From positions 1-16,330 of the forward strand of contig NZ_JBGYBX010000040.1 of assembly GCF_041817755.1 (NCBI RefSeq): DNA of 16,330 bases, read 5' to 3'. This stretch comes from Glaesserella sp041817755. GTDB lineage: Bacteria > Pseudomonadota > Gammaproteobacteria > Enterobacterales > Pasteurellaceae. The notes under the pieces are model-generated. The model had not been told where the DNA came from, searched no databases, and saw only the letters and a list, made by a program, of their open reading frames with translations. Positions 7,062 through 14,917 of the stretch are shown piece after piece (position 1 is the first letter of the stretch; the number at the start of each line of letters is the position of its first letter). The translations under genes and the position numbers were made by a program.

Positions 7062-8657
7062 TTATTCGGATAATGTCACCCCATAAAATGCCGTATAACC
7101 AAACGGATTTTGTACAAAGCCTTGTACACGTTTATTTAACGGCACATAGTTGATCGAGTGGGCGAACGGAATAATCGGGCTATGTTGCTGGAAAATTTCG
7201 ACCGCTTGCTGATACAACTTCGCACGTGCTTGTGTATCTTGTGTTTGCACCGCTGTGGCAAGCAAATTTTCAAATTCATCGTTTGTCCAACGAGAGTAGT
7301 TTGTCCCCGGGATATTCGCTTTGCTAAATAGAGGGAATAAGAAGTTATCAGGATCACCGTTACGGCTTGTCCAGCCGTAAGTTCCTGCTGAAAATTCCCC
7401 TTCACGAGTGCGCTTATTAAACTCCGCCCATTCGTATGTAACCAATTTGGCTTTTACCCCAATTTTTGCCCAGTCAGCTTGTATAATTTCCGCAGTACGG
7501 CGAGGATTTGGATTGGACGGACGCACCACAGGCTGTACCCAAATCTCAGTTTCAAAACCGTTCGGATAGCCCGCTTCCACTAATAATGCTTTGGCTTTTT
7601 CTAAGTTAAATTCATATTGCGGTAAATCAGGGTTATAACCTAAAACCGCATCGGGAAACGGATTCGTCGCCACGGTTCCGCCACCTTGATAAACCGCCTC
7701 GACAATCGCCTTTTTATCGGTTGCATAATGCAACGCTTGGCGCACTTTGACATTGTTTAGTTCAGGTTTGGTGGTGTTCAAGCCAATATAAGCCAAGTTT
7801 AAGCCTTCACGTTCAAGTAGATTAACCTGTGGATCTTGCTTCATTTGAGCAATATCAGAAATGTTCGGGAAATCGATTACATCACATTCGCCAGCTTTTA
7901 ATTTTGCATAGCGAGTGCCTGCATCAGGCGTAATACTGAAAATTAAACGTTCAATATCGGCTTTGCCTTTCCAATAGTCAGGATTGGCAATGTAACGGAC
8001 CGCGTGGTCGGTTTGATAGGTTTGGAAAATAAATGGACCTGTACCAATCGGTTGTTGATCGAGCAGTTCAGGTTTGCCTTGGGCAAGTAATTGATCCGCA
8101 TACTCTTTGGAATAAATAGATAAAAAATCCATCGCTACGGTGGTAATAAACGGTGTATTCGGTTTGTTTAACGTGATTTTTACCGTGTGATCATCCACCT
8201 TTTCCACCGATTTTAAAATGCTTGGCAAATTCATCCAGTTAAAATAGAAGTAAGTCCCCGCAGACACAGAGTGGTAAGGGTGGGTTTTATCTGCTTGGCG
8301 TTGAAATGAAAAGAGTACATCGTCAGCATTGAGAGGTCGGGTCGGCGTAAAAAGTTTATTACTATGGAACTTCACGTTTCGGCGAAGGTGAAAGGTATAA
8401 CTTAACCCATCACCACTAATTTCCCAACGTTCGGCAAGCCCGGGTTCAACCTCGATTTTTCCCGGTTTGAATTCAACCAAACGGTTATAGATTTGTTGTG
8501 AACTGGCGTTGAAATCATTGGCATCATTAGTAATGGCAGGGCTGAGTTTCATCGGTGGTGTTGCAATACAATTAACTAATGTATTTGCAGGGGCGGACAG
8601 CGCGGCATAAGAGAGGGAGAAAAATCCCAATCCGATCATTATTTTTGACAGGTTCAT
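7062..8657 (-). CDS. DppA/HbpA-family periplasmic ABC transporter substrate-binding protein (SBP family 5)
   Basis: Class C solute receptor of 531 residues, similar along its length to E. coli DppA and Haemophilus HbpA (heme, glutathione or dipeptide binding). Residues 1-22 form a Sec signal peptide ending in ALSA. There is no lipobox, so it should be soluble, unlike lipoprotein HbpA of H. influenzae as I recall it. Cys30 and Cys258 match the DppA disulfide positions. Family segments: YNRLVEFKPG (57-66), LNADDVLFSFQRQ (109-121), IGTGPF (204-209), VKVRQALHYA (303-312), GDPDNF (434-439). The motif before the last one is TSRNGDPDN here against TGDNGDPDN in relatives, so Arg432 replaces the Asp that anchors peptide amines. 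AAGAGG precedes the ATG. No permease or ATPase gene is adjacent. Ligand unknown. Confidence 0.9.
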   Translation of the reverse strand: MNLSKIMIGLGFFSLSYAALSAPANTLVNCIATPPMKLSPAITNDANDFNASSQQIYNRLVEFKPGKIEVEPGLAERWEISGDGLSYTFHLRRNVKFHSNKLFTPTRPLNADDVLFSFQRQADKTHPYHSVSAGTYFYFNWMNLPSILKSVEKVDDHTVKITLNKPNTPFITTVAMDFLSIYSKEYADQLLAQGKPELLDQQPIGTGPFIFQTYQTDHAVRYIANPDYWKGKADIERLIFSITPDAGTRYAKLKAGECDVIDFPNISDIAQMKQDPQVNLLEREGLNLAYIGLNTTKPELNNVKVRQALHYATDKKAIVEAVYQGGGTVATNPFPDAVLGYNPDLPQYEFNLEKAKALLVEAGYPNGFETEIWVQPVVRPSNPNPRRTAEIIQADWAKIGVKAKLVTYEWAEFNKRTREGEFSAGTYGWTSRNGDPDNFLFPLFSKANIPGTNYSRWTNDEFENLLATAVQTQDTQARAKLYQQAVEIFQQHSPIIPFAHSINYVPLNKRVQGFVQNPFGYTAFYGVTLSE

Positions 8658-8869
8658 TACGTTTCCTCTTAATTAGGCAGATTATTTTTTCAAAATGTAC
8701 AAGAGAGAGAAATATATTCTAAATAGCGATAAGTTTTGGCTTATAACCAAACAGATTATATTTGTTTCGGATCCGATTATTTTGCGCTAGACTGCCGTCG
8801 TATATTGATGCCATAACCCTATTAAAAAAGGGCAAGTGGCTTGACTGACTTTGTTTGATGAGAAATAAC

Positions 8870-10033
8870 GTGAACCTAACCCTTCCTCCTCTGAGCCTTT
8901 ATATTCATATTCCATGGTGTGTGCAGAAATGCCCTTACTGTGATTTCAATTCCCATGCCCAAAAAGGCATTATTCCTGAACAGGAATATATCCAACATCT
9001 GTTAATGGATTTGGAGCAGGATTTAGCCACCTATAAAACGGCGATTGGCGAACGTAAAATCCACTCGATTTTTATCGGTGGTGGTACGCCGAGTCTTTTT
9101 TCGGCGGAAGGCATTGCTTATTTATTGGCTGAAATTCGTCAGCGAATCGCTTTTAACGAACATTGTGAAATTACCTTAGAAGCCAATCCGGGTACGGCGG
9201 AAGCGGAACGGTTTATCGGTTATGCTCAAGGCGGTGTGAATCGGATTTCGATGGGTATTCAAAGTTTTGAACCTAAAAAATTGTTGAAACTGGGGCGAAT
9301 CCATGACAGCCAAGAAGCGATACAAGCGGTCAGATTTGCGCAAAATTCTGCAAATGCAGGGCTGAAAAGTTTTAACATTGATCTGATGCACGGCTTGCCA
9401 AATCAGTCTATCGCGCAAGCGTTAAATGATTTACGTCAAGGGATCGCCCTAAATCCACCGCATTTGTCGTGGTATCAACTGACGATTGAGCCGAATACGA
9501 TGTTCTATTACCGTCAGCCAACCTTGCCTGATGATGACGAACTGTGGGAGATTTTTGAACAAGGACATCAACTGTTAACGCAAGCAGGTTACGAACAGTA
9601 TGAAACATCTGCCTATGCGAAAAAAGGGTATCAATGCCAACATAATCTTAACTATTGGCGGTTTGGTGATTATTTAGCGATTGGCTGTGGCGCACATGGG
9701 AAAATCAGCTATCCGACAGGGGAAATTTACCGTTTTAGTAAAACCAAGCACCCGAAAGGCTATATGCGTGGTGAATATCGCTATCAGAAAAATCCGATAA
9801 CATTGGATGATCGACCGTTTGAATTTTTTATGAACCGTTTCCGTTTGCTTGAAGCTACACCAAAAGCAGAATTTGAAGCCTATACAGGATTAGATAGACA
9901 TATTGTTCAACCGACGATGGATTGGGCATTAGCGAAAAATTTCATCACTGAAACGGTAACCCATTGGCAGATCACACAACACGGCAAACTGTTTTTAAAT
10001 GAGCTGTTAGAAGGTTTCTTGGATGAAATGTAA
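8870..10033 (+). CDS. hemW: HemW, radical SAM heme chaperone (formerly oxygen-independent coproporphyrinogen oxidase-like)
   Basis: Radical SAM protein that binds heme and delivers it to target proteins; long annotated as HemN-like but lacking the HemN N-terminal extension. The cluster motif CVQKCPYC lies just after IHIPW, with IGGGTPSL, LEANPGT, GVNRISMGIQSF, LMHGLPNQ and QCQHNLNYWRFGDYLAIGCGAHGK following in family order. Start choice: the frame is open from TTG 8855 and ATG 8858, but neither has a Shine-Dalgarno; GTG 8870 has GATGAGA upstream and gives a start (VNLT-LPPLSLYIHIPW) closest to E. coli and Haemophilus proteins. The ATG at 8858 remains possible (391 residues against 387). A USS lies inside the gene and adds about three residues. 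Divergent from the binding-protein gene. Confidence 0.93.
   Translation: MNLTLPPLSLYIHIPWCVQKCPYCDFNSHAQKGIIPEQEYIQHLLMDLEQDLATYKTAIGERKIHSIFIGGGTPSLFSAEGIAYLLAEIRQRIAFNEHCEITLEANPGTAEAERFIGYAQGGVNRISMGIQSFEPKKLLKLGRIHDSQEAIQAVRFAQNSANAGLKSFNIDLMHGLPNQSIAQALNDLRQGIALNPPHLSWYQLTIEPNTMFYYRQPTLPDDDELWEIFEQGHQLLTQAGYEQYETSAYAKKGYQCQHNLNYWRFGDYLAIGCGAHGKISYPTGEIYRFSKTKHPKGYMRGEYRYQKNPITLDDRPFEFFMNRFRLLEATPKAEFEAYTGLDRHIVQPTMDWALAKNFITETVTHWQITQHGKLFLNELLEGFLDEM
9322..9331 (+). repeat. Apl-type USS with full extension inside hemW
   Basis: A perfect core ACAAGCGGTC is followed by AGATTTGCG and AAAATTCTGCAAA (to about 9354), the full AT-rich extension. It is read in frame as AVRFAQNSAN. Confidence 0.8.
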
Positions 10034-10056
10034 GGTGTAAAATTTTTTCAGAATCT

Positions 10057-10093
10057 GACCGCTTGTGTAGTAAGATACAAGCGGTGTGTTTTT
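10057..10093 (+). terminator. Terminator made of two inverted USS cores, between hemW and bcp
   Basis: GACCGCTTGT (10057-10066, perfect reverse USS) and ACAAGCGGTG (10077-10086, nine of ten) give a perfect nine-pair stem ACCGCTTGT/ACAAGCGGT with a ten-base loop, then GTGTTTTT. It starts 23 bases after the hemW stop and ends just before the bcp ribosome-binding site, so bcp may need its own promoter or depend on read-through. Confidence 0.8.
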
Positions 10094-10108
10094 AAAGGAA
10101 TTTTGCAA

Positions 10109-10573
10109 ATGAATAGATTAAAAGCGGGGGATCGCGCCCCTGAATTTACGCTGTTGAATCAACAGTCTGAGCCGGTCTCTCTCTCACAATTTCGAGGCAA
10201 AAAAGTGTTGGTTTATTTTTACCCGAAAGCGTTAACACCCGGTTGCACTATGCAGGCTTGCGGTTTACGCGACAGTAAAAACGAATTGGACGAACTAAAC
10301 GTCGTCGTATTGGGTATCAGCCCCGATCAACCGAAAAAATTAGCGCAGTTCATCGAGAAAAAAGCGTTGAATTTCACCTTACTTTCCGATCCCGATCATC
10401 ACATTGCCGATGCCTTCGGCGTATGGGGTGAAAAAAAATTCTTAGGGAAAACCTATGACGGCATTCACCGCATCAGTTTTTTGATTGATGAAAACGGGGT
10501 GATCATGGCGGTCTTTGACAAATTCAAAACCGGCGAACATCACCGTTTGATCGTCGATTTTCTAAAAGGGTAA
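10109..10573 (+). CDS. bcp: Thioredoxin-dependent thiol peroxidase (peroxiredoxin Bcp)
   Basis: Cytoplasmic peroxiredoxin of the Bcp/PrxQ type that reduces hydrogen peroxide and organic peroxides using thioredoxin. 154 residues from the ATG at 10109, preceded by AAAGGA; an in-frame TTG at 10103 is too close to that site to be preferred. Thioredoxin-like fold with LVYFYPKALTPGCTMQACGLRD: peroxidatic Cys46 in PGCT and resolving Cys51 five residues later, the arrangement of E. coli Bcp. Downstream WGEKKFLGKTYDGIHRISFLID is also family-typical. The gene ends four bases before gmhB, so the two are probably co-transcribed. Confidence 0.96.
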   Translation: MNRLKAGDRAPEFTLLNQQSEPVSLSQFRGKKVLVYFYPKALTPGCTMQACGLRDSKNELDELNVVVLGISPDQPKKLAQFIEKKALNFTLLSDPDHHIADAFGVWGEKKFLGKTYDGIHRISFLIDENGVIMAVFDKFKTGEHHRLIVDFLKG

Positions 10574-10577
10574 CACA

Positions 10578-11123
10578 ATGGCGAAGAAAGCGATTTTTTT
10601 AGATCGAGACGGCACAATCAATATCGATCACGGCTATGTGCATACGATTGACGATTTCCAATTTATTGACGGTGTGGGTAAAGCGTTAAAAAAACTCCAA
10701 GATAAAGGCTACTTACTTGTCTTGGTGACTAACCAATCGGGCATTGCACGGGGTTATTTCAGCGAAGCGCAATTTCACCAATTAACCGAATGGATGGATT
10801 GGTCTTTGGATGAAGATTATGGCGTAGTGCTTGACGGTATCTATTATTGTCCGCATCATCCCGAAGGACAGGGCGAATATCGGGAAGATTGCGATTGCCG
10901 TAAGCCGAAAGCCGGCATGTTTTTACAAGCGATAAAGGATTTGGATATCGATCCTGCGCAATCTGTGATGGTCGGTGACAAATTGGAAGATATGTTGGCG
11001 GCGGAAAAGGCAGGGGTGAAAACCAAGATTTTGGTTCGTACCGGTAAAACCGTGACGGACGAAGGCATTGCCAAAGCCGATAAGGTGATTGACAGTTTAG
11101 CGGATTTGCCGAAATTTATTTAA
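10578..11123 (+). CDS. gmhB: D-glycero-beta-D-manno-heptose 1,7-bisphosphate 7-phosphatase
   Basis: HAD-superfamily phosphatase that removes the 7-phosphate in ADP-heptose synthesis for the LPS inner core. 181 residues. HAD motif I is FLDRDGT with nucleophile Asp9 and acid/base Asp11; motif II is VTNQSG (50-55); Lys109 sits in CRKP; the last motif is GDKLEDM. The zinc loop of GmhB is present: Cys91 and His93 in YYCPHHP, Cys105 and Cys107 in CDC. The ribosome-binding site AAAGGG overlaps the end of bcp, which suggests translational coupling. Followed after eight bases by queF. Other histidinol-phosphatase-like HAD proteins share the fold, but the zinc loop and length favour GmhB. Confidence 0.95.
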   Translation: MAKKAIFLDRDGTINIDHGYVHTIDDFQFIDGVGKALKKLQDKGYLLVLVTNQSGIARGYFSEAQFHQLTEWMDWSLDEDYGVVLDGIYYCPHHPEGQGEYREDCDCRKPKAGMFLQAIKDLDIDPAQSVMVGDKLEDMLAAEKAGVKTKILVRTGKTVTDEGIAKADKVIDSLADLPKFI

Positions 11124-11131
11124 GGAAAACA

Positions 11132-11971
11132 ATGCAATACGATGATAAAAGTCTTTCCGGTTTGAAGCTGGGACAGAAAACCGAGTATAAAAGCGAGTAT
11201 GATCCAAACTTATTGCAAGCCGTACCACGCCGCTTAAACCGTGACGGCCTAGGTATCAGCGAGCGACAGCCGTTTACCCAAGGCGCGGATATTTGGACGT
11301 TGTATGAATTGTCGTGGCTCAACCAACACGGCTTGCCACAAGTGGCGATTGCCGATGTGGCGGTGGATTTCCGTAGTGAAAATCTTATTGAGTCGAAAAG
11401 TTTTAAACTCTATCTGAACAGCTTTAATCAAACCCGTTTTGACTCGCCGGAGGACGTTCGGCAGCGCATTCAAGCGGATTTAAGCCGCTGTGCAAGCGGT
11501 CTGATTTCAGTAAAAATTTACAAATTGTCCGATTTCACTCACCGACCGATTGTCGATTTTCAAGGCGAATGTATTGATGAACAGGAGATTGACATCGACA
11601 GTTATGCCTTTTCCGCCGATTATTTGCAGGATGTAGCAAGCGGTGAAACGGTGGAAGAAACCTTGGTCAGCCACTTGTTGAAATCCAATTGTTTGATTAC
11701 TTCCCAACCCGATTGGGGCAGCGTGCAGATTCACTATGTCGGCAAGCGGTTAAATCGCGAAAAGCTGTTGCGTTATTTGGTGTCGTTTCGTGAACATAAC
11801 GAATTCCATGAGCAATGCGTCGAACGGATTTTCTGCGACTTAATGCATTTTGCCCGACCTGAAAAACTGACGGTTTACGCCCGTTACACCCGTCGCGGCG
11901 GGTTGGATATTAATCCGTTCCGTTCTAATTTTGAACAGGTACCTCAAAACCACCGCATGGCGCGCCAATAA
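11132..11971 (+). CDS. queF: NADPH-dependent 7-cyano-7-deazaguanine (preQ0) reductase
   Basis: Reduces the preQ0 nitrile to the amine preQ1 using NADPH, a step of queuosine tRNA-modification synthesis. At 279 residues it is the long two-domain (E. coli YqcD-like) type. The N-terminal half has the QueF motif ESKSFKLYLNSF (about 87-98). The C-terminal half has SNCLITSQPDWGS with catalytic Cys187, which forms the thioimide, and Asp194 seven residues later, followed by FHEQCVERIFCDL and ARYTRRGGLDINPFRS. Start ATG 11132 with AAGGA directly after the gmhB stop. No preQ1 riboswitch is possible in the eight-base gap. A degenerate USS (about 11492-11524) lies inside. Assignment is firm. Confidence 0.97.
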   Translation: MQYDDKSLSGLKLGQKTEYKSEYDPNLLQAVPRRLNRDGLGISERQPFTQGADIWTLYELSWLNQHGLPQVAIADVAVDFRSENLIESKSFKLYLNSFNQTRFDSPEDVRQRIQADLSRCASGLISVKIYKLSDFTHRPIVDFQGECIDEQEIDIDSYAFSADYLQDVASGETVEETLVSHLLKSNCLITSQPDWGSVQIHYVGKRLNREKLLRYLVSFREHNEFHEQCVERIFCDLMHFARPEKLTVYARYTRRGGLDINPFRSNFEQVPQNHRMARQ

Positions 11972-12002
11972 TCCGAACGGTGATAAAAGATATGCAACCG
12001 CA

Positions 12003-12021
12003 GGGACACACCGTGTGTCCC
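12003..12021. repeat. Small palindrome between queF and anmK
   Basis: GGGACACACCGTGTGTCCC: eight pairs around a three-base loop, 31 bases after the queF stop. No T-run follows, so it is not a typical terminator. It resembles in form the GGGGCAAAT palindromes near the right end of the window and may belong to a dispersed palindromic repeat family. Confidence 0.6.
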
Positions 12022-12048
12022 ACTATTTCGTACCGATAAGGAGGGGAA

Positions 12049-13167
12049 ATGAGCGAATCGAATTATTACATCGGCGTGATGTCGGGAACCAGTTTGGACG
12101 GCGTGGATATCGCCTTGGTCGATTTTGCAAAACATCCGCCGCAACTGACCGCTTGTGATTTTGTACCGATGCCGGAAAGCCTGCGTGCAGCGCTTTCACA
12201 ATTATTGAAAACGGGTTCGACGAATTTACAGCAGCTCGGTGAATTGGATCATCAGCTGGGGATATTGTATGCGGATTGCGTGAATGCGTTTTTAGCCAAA
12301 CAGCAATTGAGCGCAACGCAGGTTCGGGCAATCGGTTGTCACGGGCAAACCGTTTGGCATTCGCCGCAAGGGCAATATCCGTTTACCATGCAAATCGGCG
12401 ATATGAATGTGGTAGCGGTTAAAACGGGCATTACCACCGTCGGTGATTTTCGCCGTAAAGATATGGCATACGGCGGGCAGGGCGCACCGCTGGTACCGGC
12501 ATTTCATCAAGCGTTGTTCAGTTCGCCGACACGGATCACAGGTGTATTGAATATCGGCGGGATCAGCAATATTTCGCAATTGGTACCGAATCAGGTCACC
12601 ATTGGTTATGATATCGGTGCAGGGAATACTTTGCTGGATATTTGGATTGAAAAGCACCAAGGCAAACGTTTTGATAAAGATGCCGAATGGGCAAAAACGG
12701 GCTGTGTGAATCATGCGTTATTAAACGAATTGCTGAACGAACCGTTTTTCGCCAAGGCACCGCCGAAAAGTACGGGGCGGGAGCTGTTTAATTTGGCATG
12801 GTTAGAGAAAAAATTGCAGCCTTTTGCAGGGTTAGCGGCACAAGACGTTCAAGCCACATTGGTCGAATTTACGGCGCAAAGTATTGTCGATGCGCTGAAT
12901 CGGATTGCCAATCCGCATCAGCTACCTTGCCTGCTATTGGTTTGCGGCGGCGGCGCGAGAAATCCGTTACTGATGTCACGTTTGGCGGCATTGCTACCGC
13001 ACTGGCAAGTATCAACCACCACGGAATACGGATTGGATGTGGATTATGTCGAAGCGGCTGCCTTTGCATGGCTCGCTTATCAGCGTCTCAACGATCTCCC
13101 GTCAAATTTACCTGACGTGACAGGGGCGACGCAAGCGGTCAGTTTAGGCGTCATTTTTACCAAATAA
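12049..13167 (+). CDS. anmK: Anhydro-N-acetylmuramic acid kinase
   Basis: Phosphorylates and hydrates 1,6-anhydro-MurNAc to MurNAc-6-phosphate in peptidoglycan recycling. 372 residues in the ASKHA/hexokinase-like fold. Seen: IGVMSGTSLDGVD (8-20, phosphate-binding loop), GCHGQTVWH near residue 98, GDFRRKDMAYGGQGAPLVP near residue 134, GYDIGAGNTLLD (family GxDxGxGNxLLD), and LLVCGGGARNP in the C-terminal lobe. An unusually strong ribosome-binding site, TAAGGAGG (12037-12044), precedes the ATG. A USS core lies at 12147-12156. The product is the substrate of MurQ, encoded 43 bases downstream. Confidence 0.97.
   Translation: MSESNYYIGVMSGTSLDGVDIALVDFAKHPPQLTACDFVPMPESLRAALSQLLKTGSTNLQQLGELDHQLGILYADCVNAFLAKQQLSATQVRAIGCHGQTVWHSPQGQYPFTMQIGDMNVVAVKTGITTVGDFRRKDMAYGGQGAPLVPAFHQALFSSPTRITGVLNIGGISNISQLVPNQVTIGYDIGAGNTLLDIWIEKHQGKRFDKDAEWAKTGCVNHALLNELLNEPFFAKAPPKSTGRELFNLAWLEKKLQPFAGLAAQDVQATLVEFTAQSIVDALNRIANPHQLPCLLLVCGGGARNPLLMSRLAALLPHWQVSTTTEYGLDVDYVEAAAFAWLAYQRLNDLPSNLPDVTGATQAVSLGVIFTK
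12147..12156 (-). repeat. Apl-type USS core inside anmK
   Basis: GACCGCTTGT on the plus strand, a perfect reverse-orientation core. TTTTGCAAAA at about 12123-12132 lies where the AT-rich extension would fall. Confidence 0.65.
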
Positions 13168-13210
13168 TCGGCGCGGTTTTTAGCGCAAACACCGAAGGAG
13201 AAATCATCGT

Positions 13211-14122
13211 ATGGCAGAATCGGATTTACTGGCGACACTCACGCAATGGGTAACGGAAGCCCGCAATCCCGACAGCATGGATATCGATCGTTTATCGGCA
13301 GCGGAGATTGTCGAATTGATGAATAAAGAAGATAAACAAGTGCCGAACGCCATTGAAAAATGCCTTCCGCAAATCGCCCGAGCGGTAGAGCGGATTGTGG
13401 CGGCATTTCAGGCGGGCGGGCGTTTGGTGTATATCGGTGCGGGAACCAGCGGACGTTTGGGCGTATTGGACGCATCGGAATGCCCCCCGACCTTCGGGGT
13501 TTCTCCCGAGATGGTAAAAGGCATTATCGCCGGCGGTGATCGGGCGTTACGTCATCCGATTGAAGGGGCGGAAGACAATCAAGAGGCGGGGGCGGCGGAT
13601 TTGCGACAAATCGCCTTTAGTGCGCAGGATGTGTTGGTCGGTATTGCGGCAAGCGGCAGAACGCCTTATGTGATCGGTGCGTTAACGTATGCCAAATCGT
13701 TAGGTGCGACAACGGTATCTATTGCCGGCAATCCGAATTCGGCAATGAGCCGAATCGCCGATATTGCGATCGATGCGATCGTCGGACCGGAAGTGTTGAC
13801 GGGATCGAGTCGGTTAAAATCCGGTACGGCACAGAAACTGGTTTTGAATATGTTGACGACGGCAAGCATGATTTTGATCGGAAAATGCTATCAAAATTTG
13901 ATGGTGGACGTTCAGGCAAGCAATCAAAAATTAGTTGCCCGAGCGATTCGTATTGTGATGCAAGCTACCGATTGTACGAAAGAAAAAGCCGAAGAAACAT
14001 TGGCAATTGCCGATAACAACGCAAAATTAGCCATTATGATGATTTTGGCGGATACGGATAAAGCGCGTGCCGAGCAATTACTGGCAACTCACCAAGGCAG
14101 ATTGCGGCAGGCGCTGGCTTAA
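13211..14122 (+). CDS. murQ: N-acetylmuramic acid 6-phosphate etherase
   Basis: Cleaves the lactyl ether of MurNAc-6-phosphate to GlcNAc-6-phosphate and D-lactate, the step after AnmK in cell-wall recycling. 303 residues with an SIS sugar-isomerase domain: YIGAGTSGRLGVLDASECPPTF, where Glu90 corresponds to the catalytic Glu83 of E. coli MurQ; Glu121 in IEGAED corresponds to Glu114; and IAASGRTPYVIGAL and LTGSSRLKSGTAQK follow. GAAGGAG precedes the ATG. The C-terminal helical part (about 240-303) completes the family length. The gene converges on trmJ with only 20 bases between the stop codons. Confidence 0.97.
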   Translation: MAESDLLATLTQWVTEARNPDSMDIDRLSAAEIVELMNKEDKQVPNAIEKCLPQIARAVERIVAAFQAGGRLVYIGAGTSGRLGVLDASECPPTFGVSPEMVKGIIAGGDRALRHPIEGAEDNQEAGAADLRQIAFSAQDVLVGIAASGRTPYVIGALTYAKSLGATTVSIAGNPNSAMSRIADIAIDAIVGPEVLTGSSRLKSGTAQKLVLNMLTTASMILIGKCYQNLMVDVQASNQKLVARAIRIVMQATDCTKEKAEETLAIADNNAKLAIMMILADTDKARAEQLLATHQGRLRQALA

Positions 14123-14142
14123 AAAACGGCGGAGGGAAGGCG

Positions 14143-14868
14143 TTATGATTTTTTCCCTTGGTATTTTTCCACCGCGGTCAACATACCTCTCAATAAATTT
14201 AATTCCGCACTTTCGAGCTCCGCACGCAAATATAAGCGACGGAGCTTTAACATAACGGCATCGTTGCGAATGAAACCGAGCATTTTATACAGTCTTTCCG
14301 TATGGTTGAAAAAATGTTCCAACGCCTCGGCGCTCGGGTAGTCTGCAAGCGGTACGATTGATGGATTGTTTTGCAAATTCAGCCATGCCGTTCTGATTTC
14401 GTAGCTGACCAGTTGGACTGCCATTGCGAGATTCAATGAACCGTATTCCGGATTGGTCGGAATCGTTAAATGATAATGACATTTCAGCAGCTCTTCATTG
14501 GTCAGTCCCACCCGTTCCCGCCCGAAGACGATAGCCACGTTACCTAGTGCCGCTCGTTGAACCGTCAATTCTCCGCAGGTTCTCGGCTCAATCAAGCTGT
14601 TTTGTAAATGACGCAAACGGGCGCTGGTACCGATAACTAATCGGCAATCGGCGACCGCTTCGTCGAATGTTGCGAAATGCTGCGCTTCATCCAGTATGTC
14701 TTTGGCGCCGGCGGAAAGTGCGACCGCCTGTTCGTCAATCGGCTGTTGCGGGGCAACCAAACGGAGATGGCGTAAGCCCATGGTTTTCATTGCTCGAGCG
14801 GCTGAGCCGATATTGCCGCTGTGCGAGGTTTCTACAAGGATAATGCGGATGTGATTGAGTAAATGCAT
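14143..14868 (-). CDS. trmJ: tRNA (cytidine/uridine-32-2'-O)-methyltransferase TrmJ
   Basis: SPOUT-class methyltransferase that 2'-O-methylates position 32 of several tRNAs using S-adenosylmethionine. 241 residues from ATG 14868; an upstream in-frame TTG at 14874 would add two residues, and neither has a clear ribosome-binding site. Family features: IRIILVETSHSGNIGSAARAMKTMGL at the N-terminus, VIGTSARLR, the SPOUT knot elements VAIVFGRERVGLTNEEL and IPTNPEYGSLNLAMAVQLVSYE, then a C-terminal dimerisation extension with FIRNDAVMLKLRRLYLRAELE. Divergent from the AfuA-like gene and convergent with murQ. In many gammaproteobacteria trmJ neighbours iscR, which is not seen here. Confidence 0.95.
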   Translation of the reverse strand: MHLLNHIRIILVETSHSGNIGSAARAMKTMGLRHLRLVAPQQPIDEQAVALSAGAKDILDEAQHFATFDEAVADCRLVIGTSARLRHLQNSLIEPRTCGELTVQRAALGNVAIVFGRERVGLTNEELLKCHYHLTIPTNPEYGSLNLAMAVQLVSYEIRTAWLNLQNNPSIVPLADYPSAEALEHFFNHTERLYKMLGFIRNDAVMLKLRRLYLRAELESAELNLLRGMLTAVEKYQGKKS

Positions 14869-14917
14869 GATCAATAATGTGAATAAGTGAATTTAAGCCA
14901 TTTTAGCATAATTCATA

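Noticed and set aside
11124..11131. A preQ1 riboswitch for queF
   Set aside because: Only eight bases separate gmhB and queF, and nothing aptamer-like was found upstream of the gene run.
14133..14158. Inverted repeat AGGGAA/TTCCCT between murQ and trmJ as a shared terminator
   Set aside because: The stem has only six pairs with a 14-base loop and overlaps the trmJ coding end; too weak to list as a feature.
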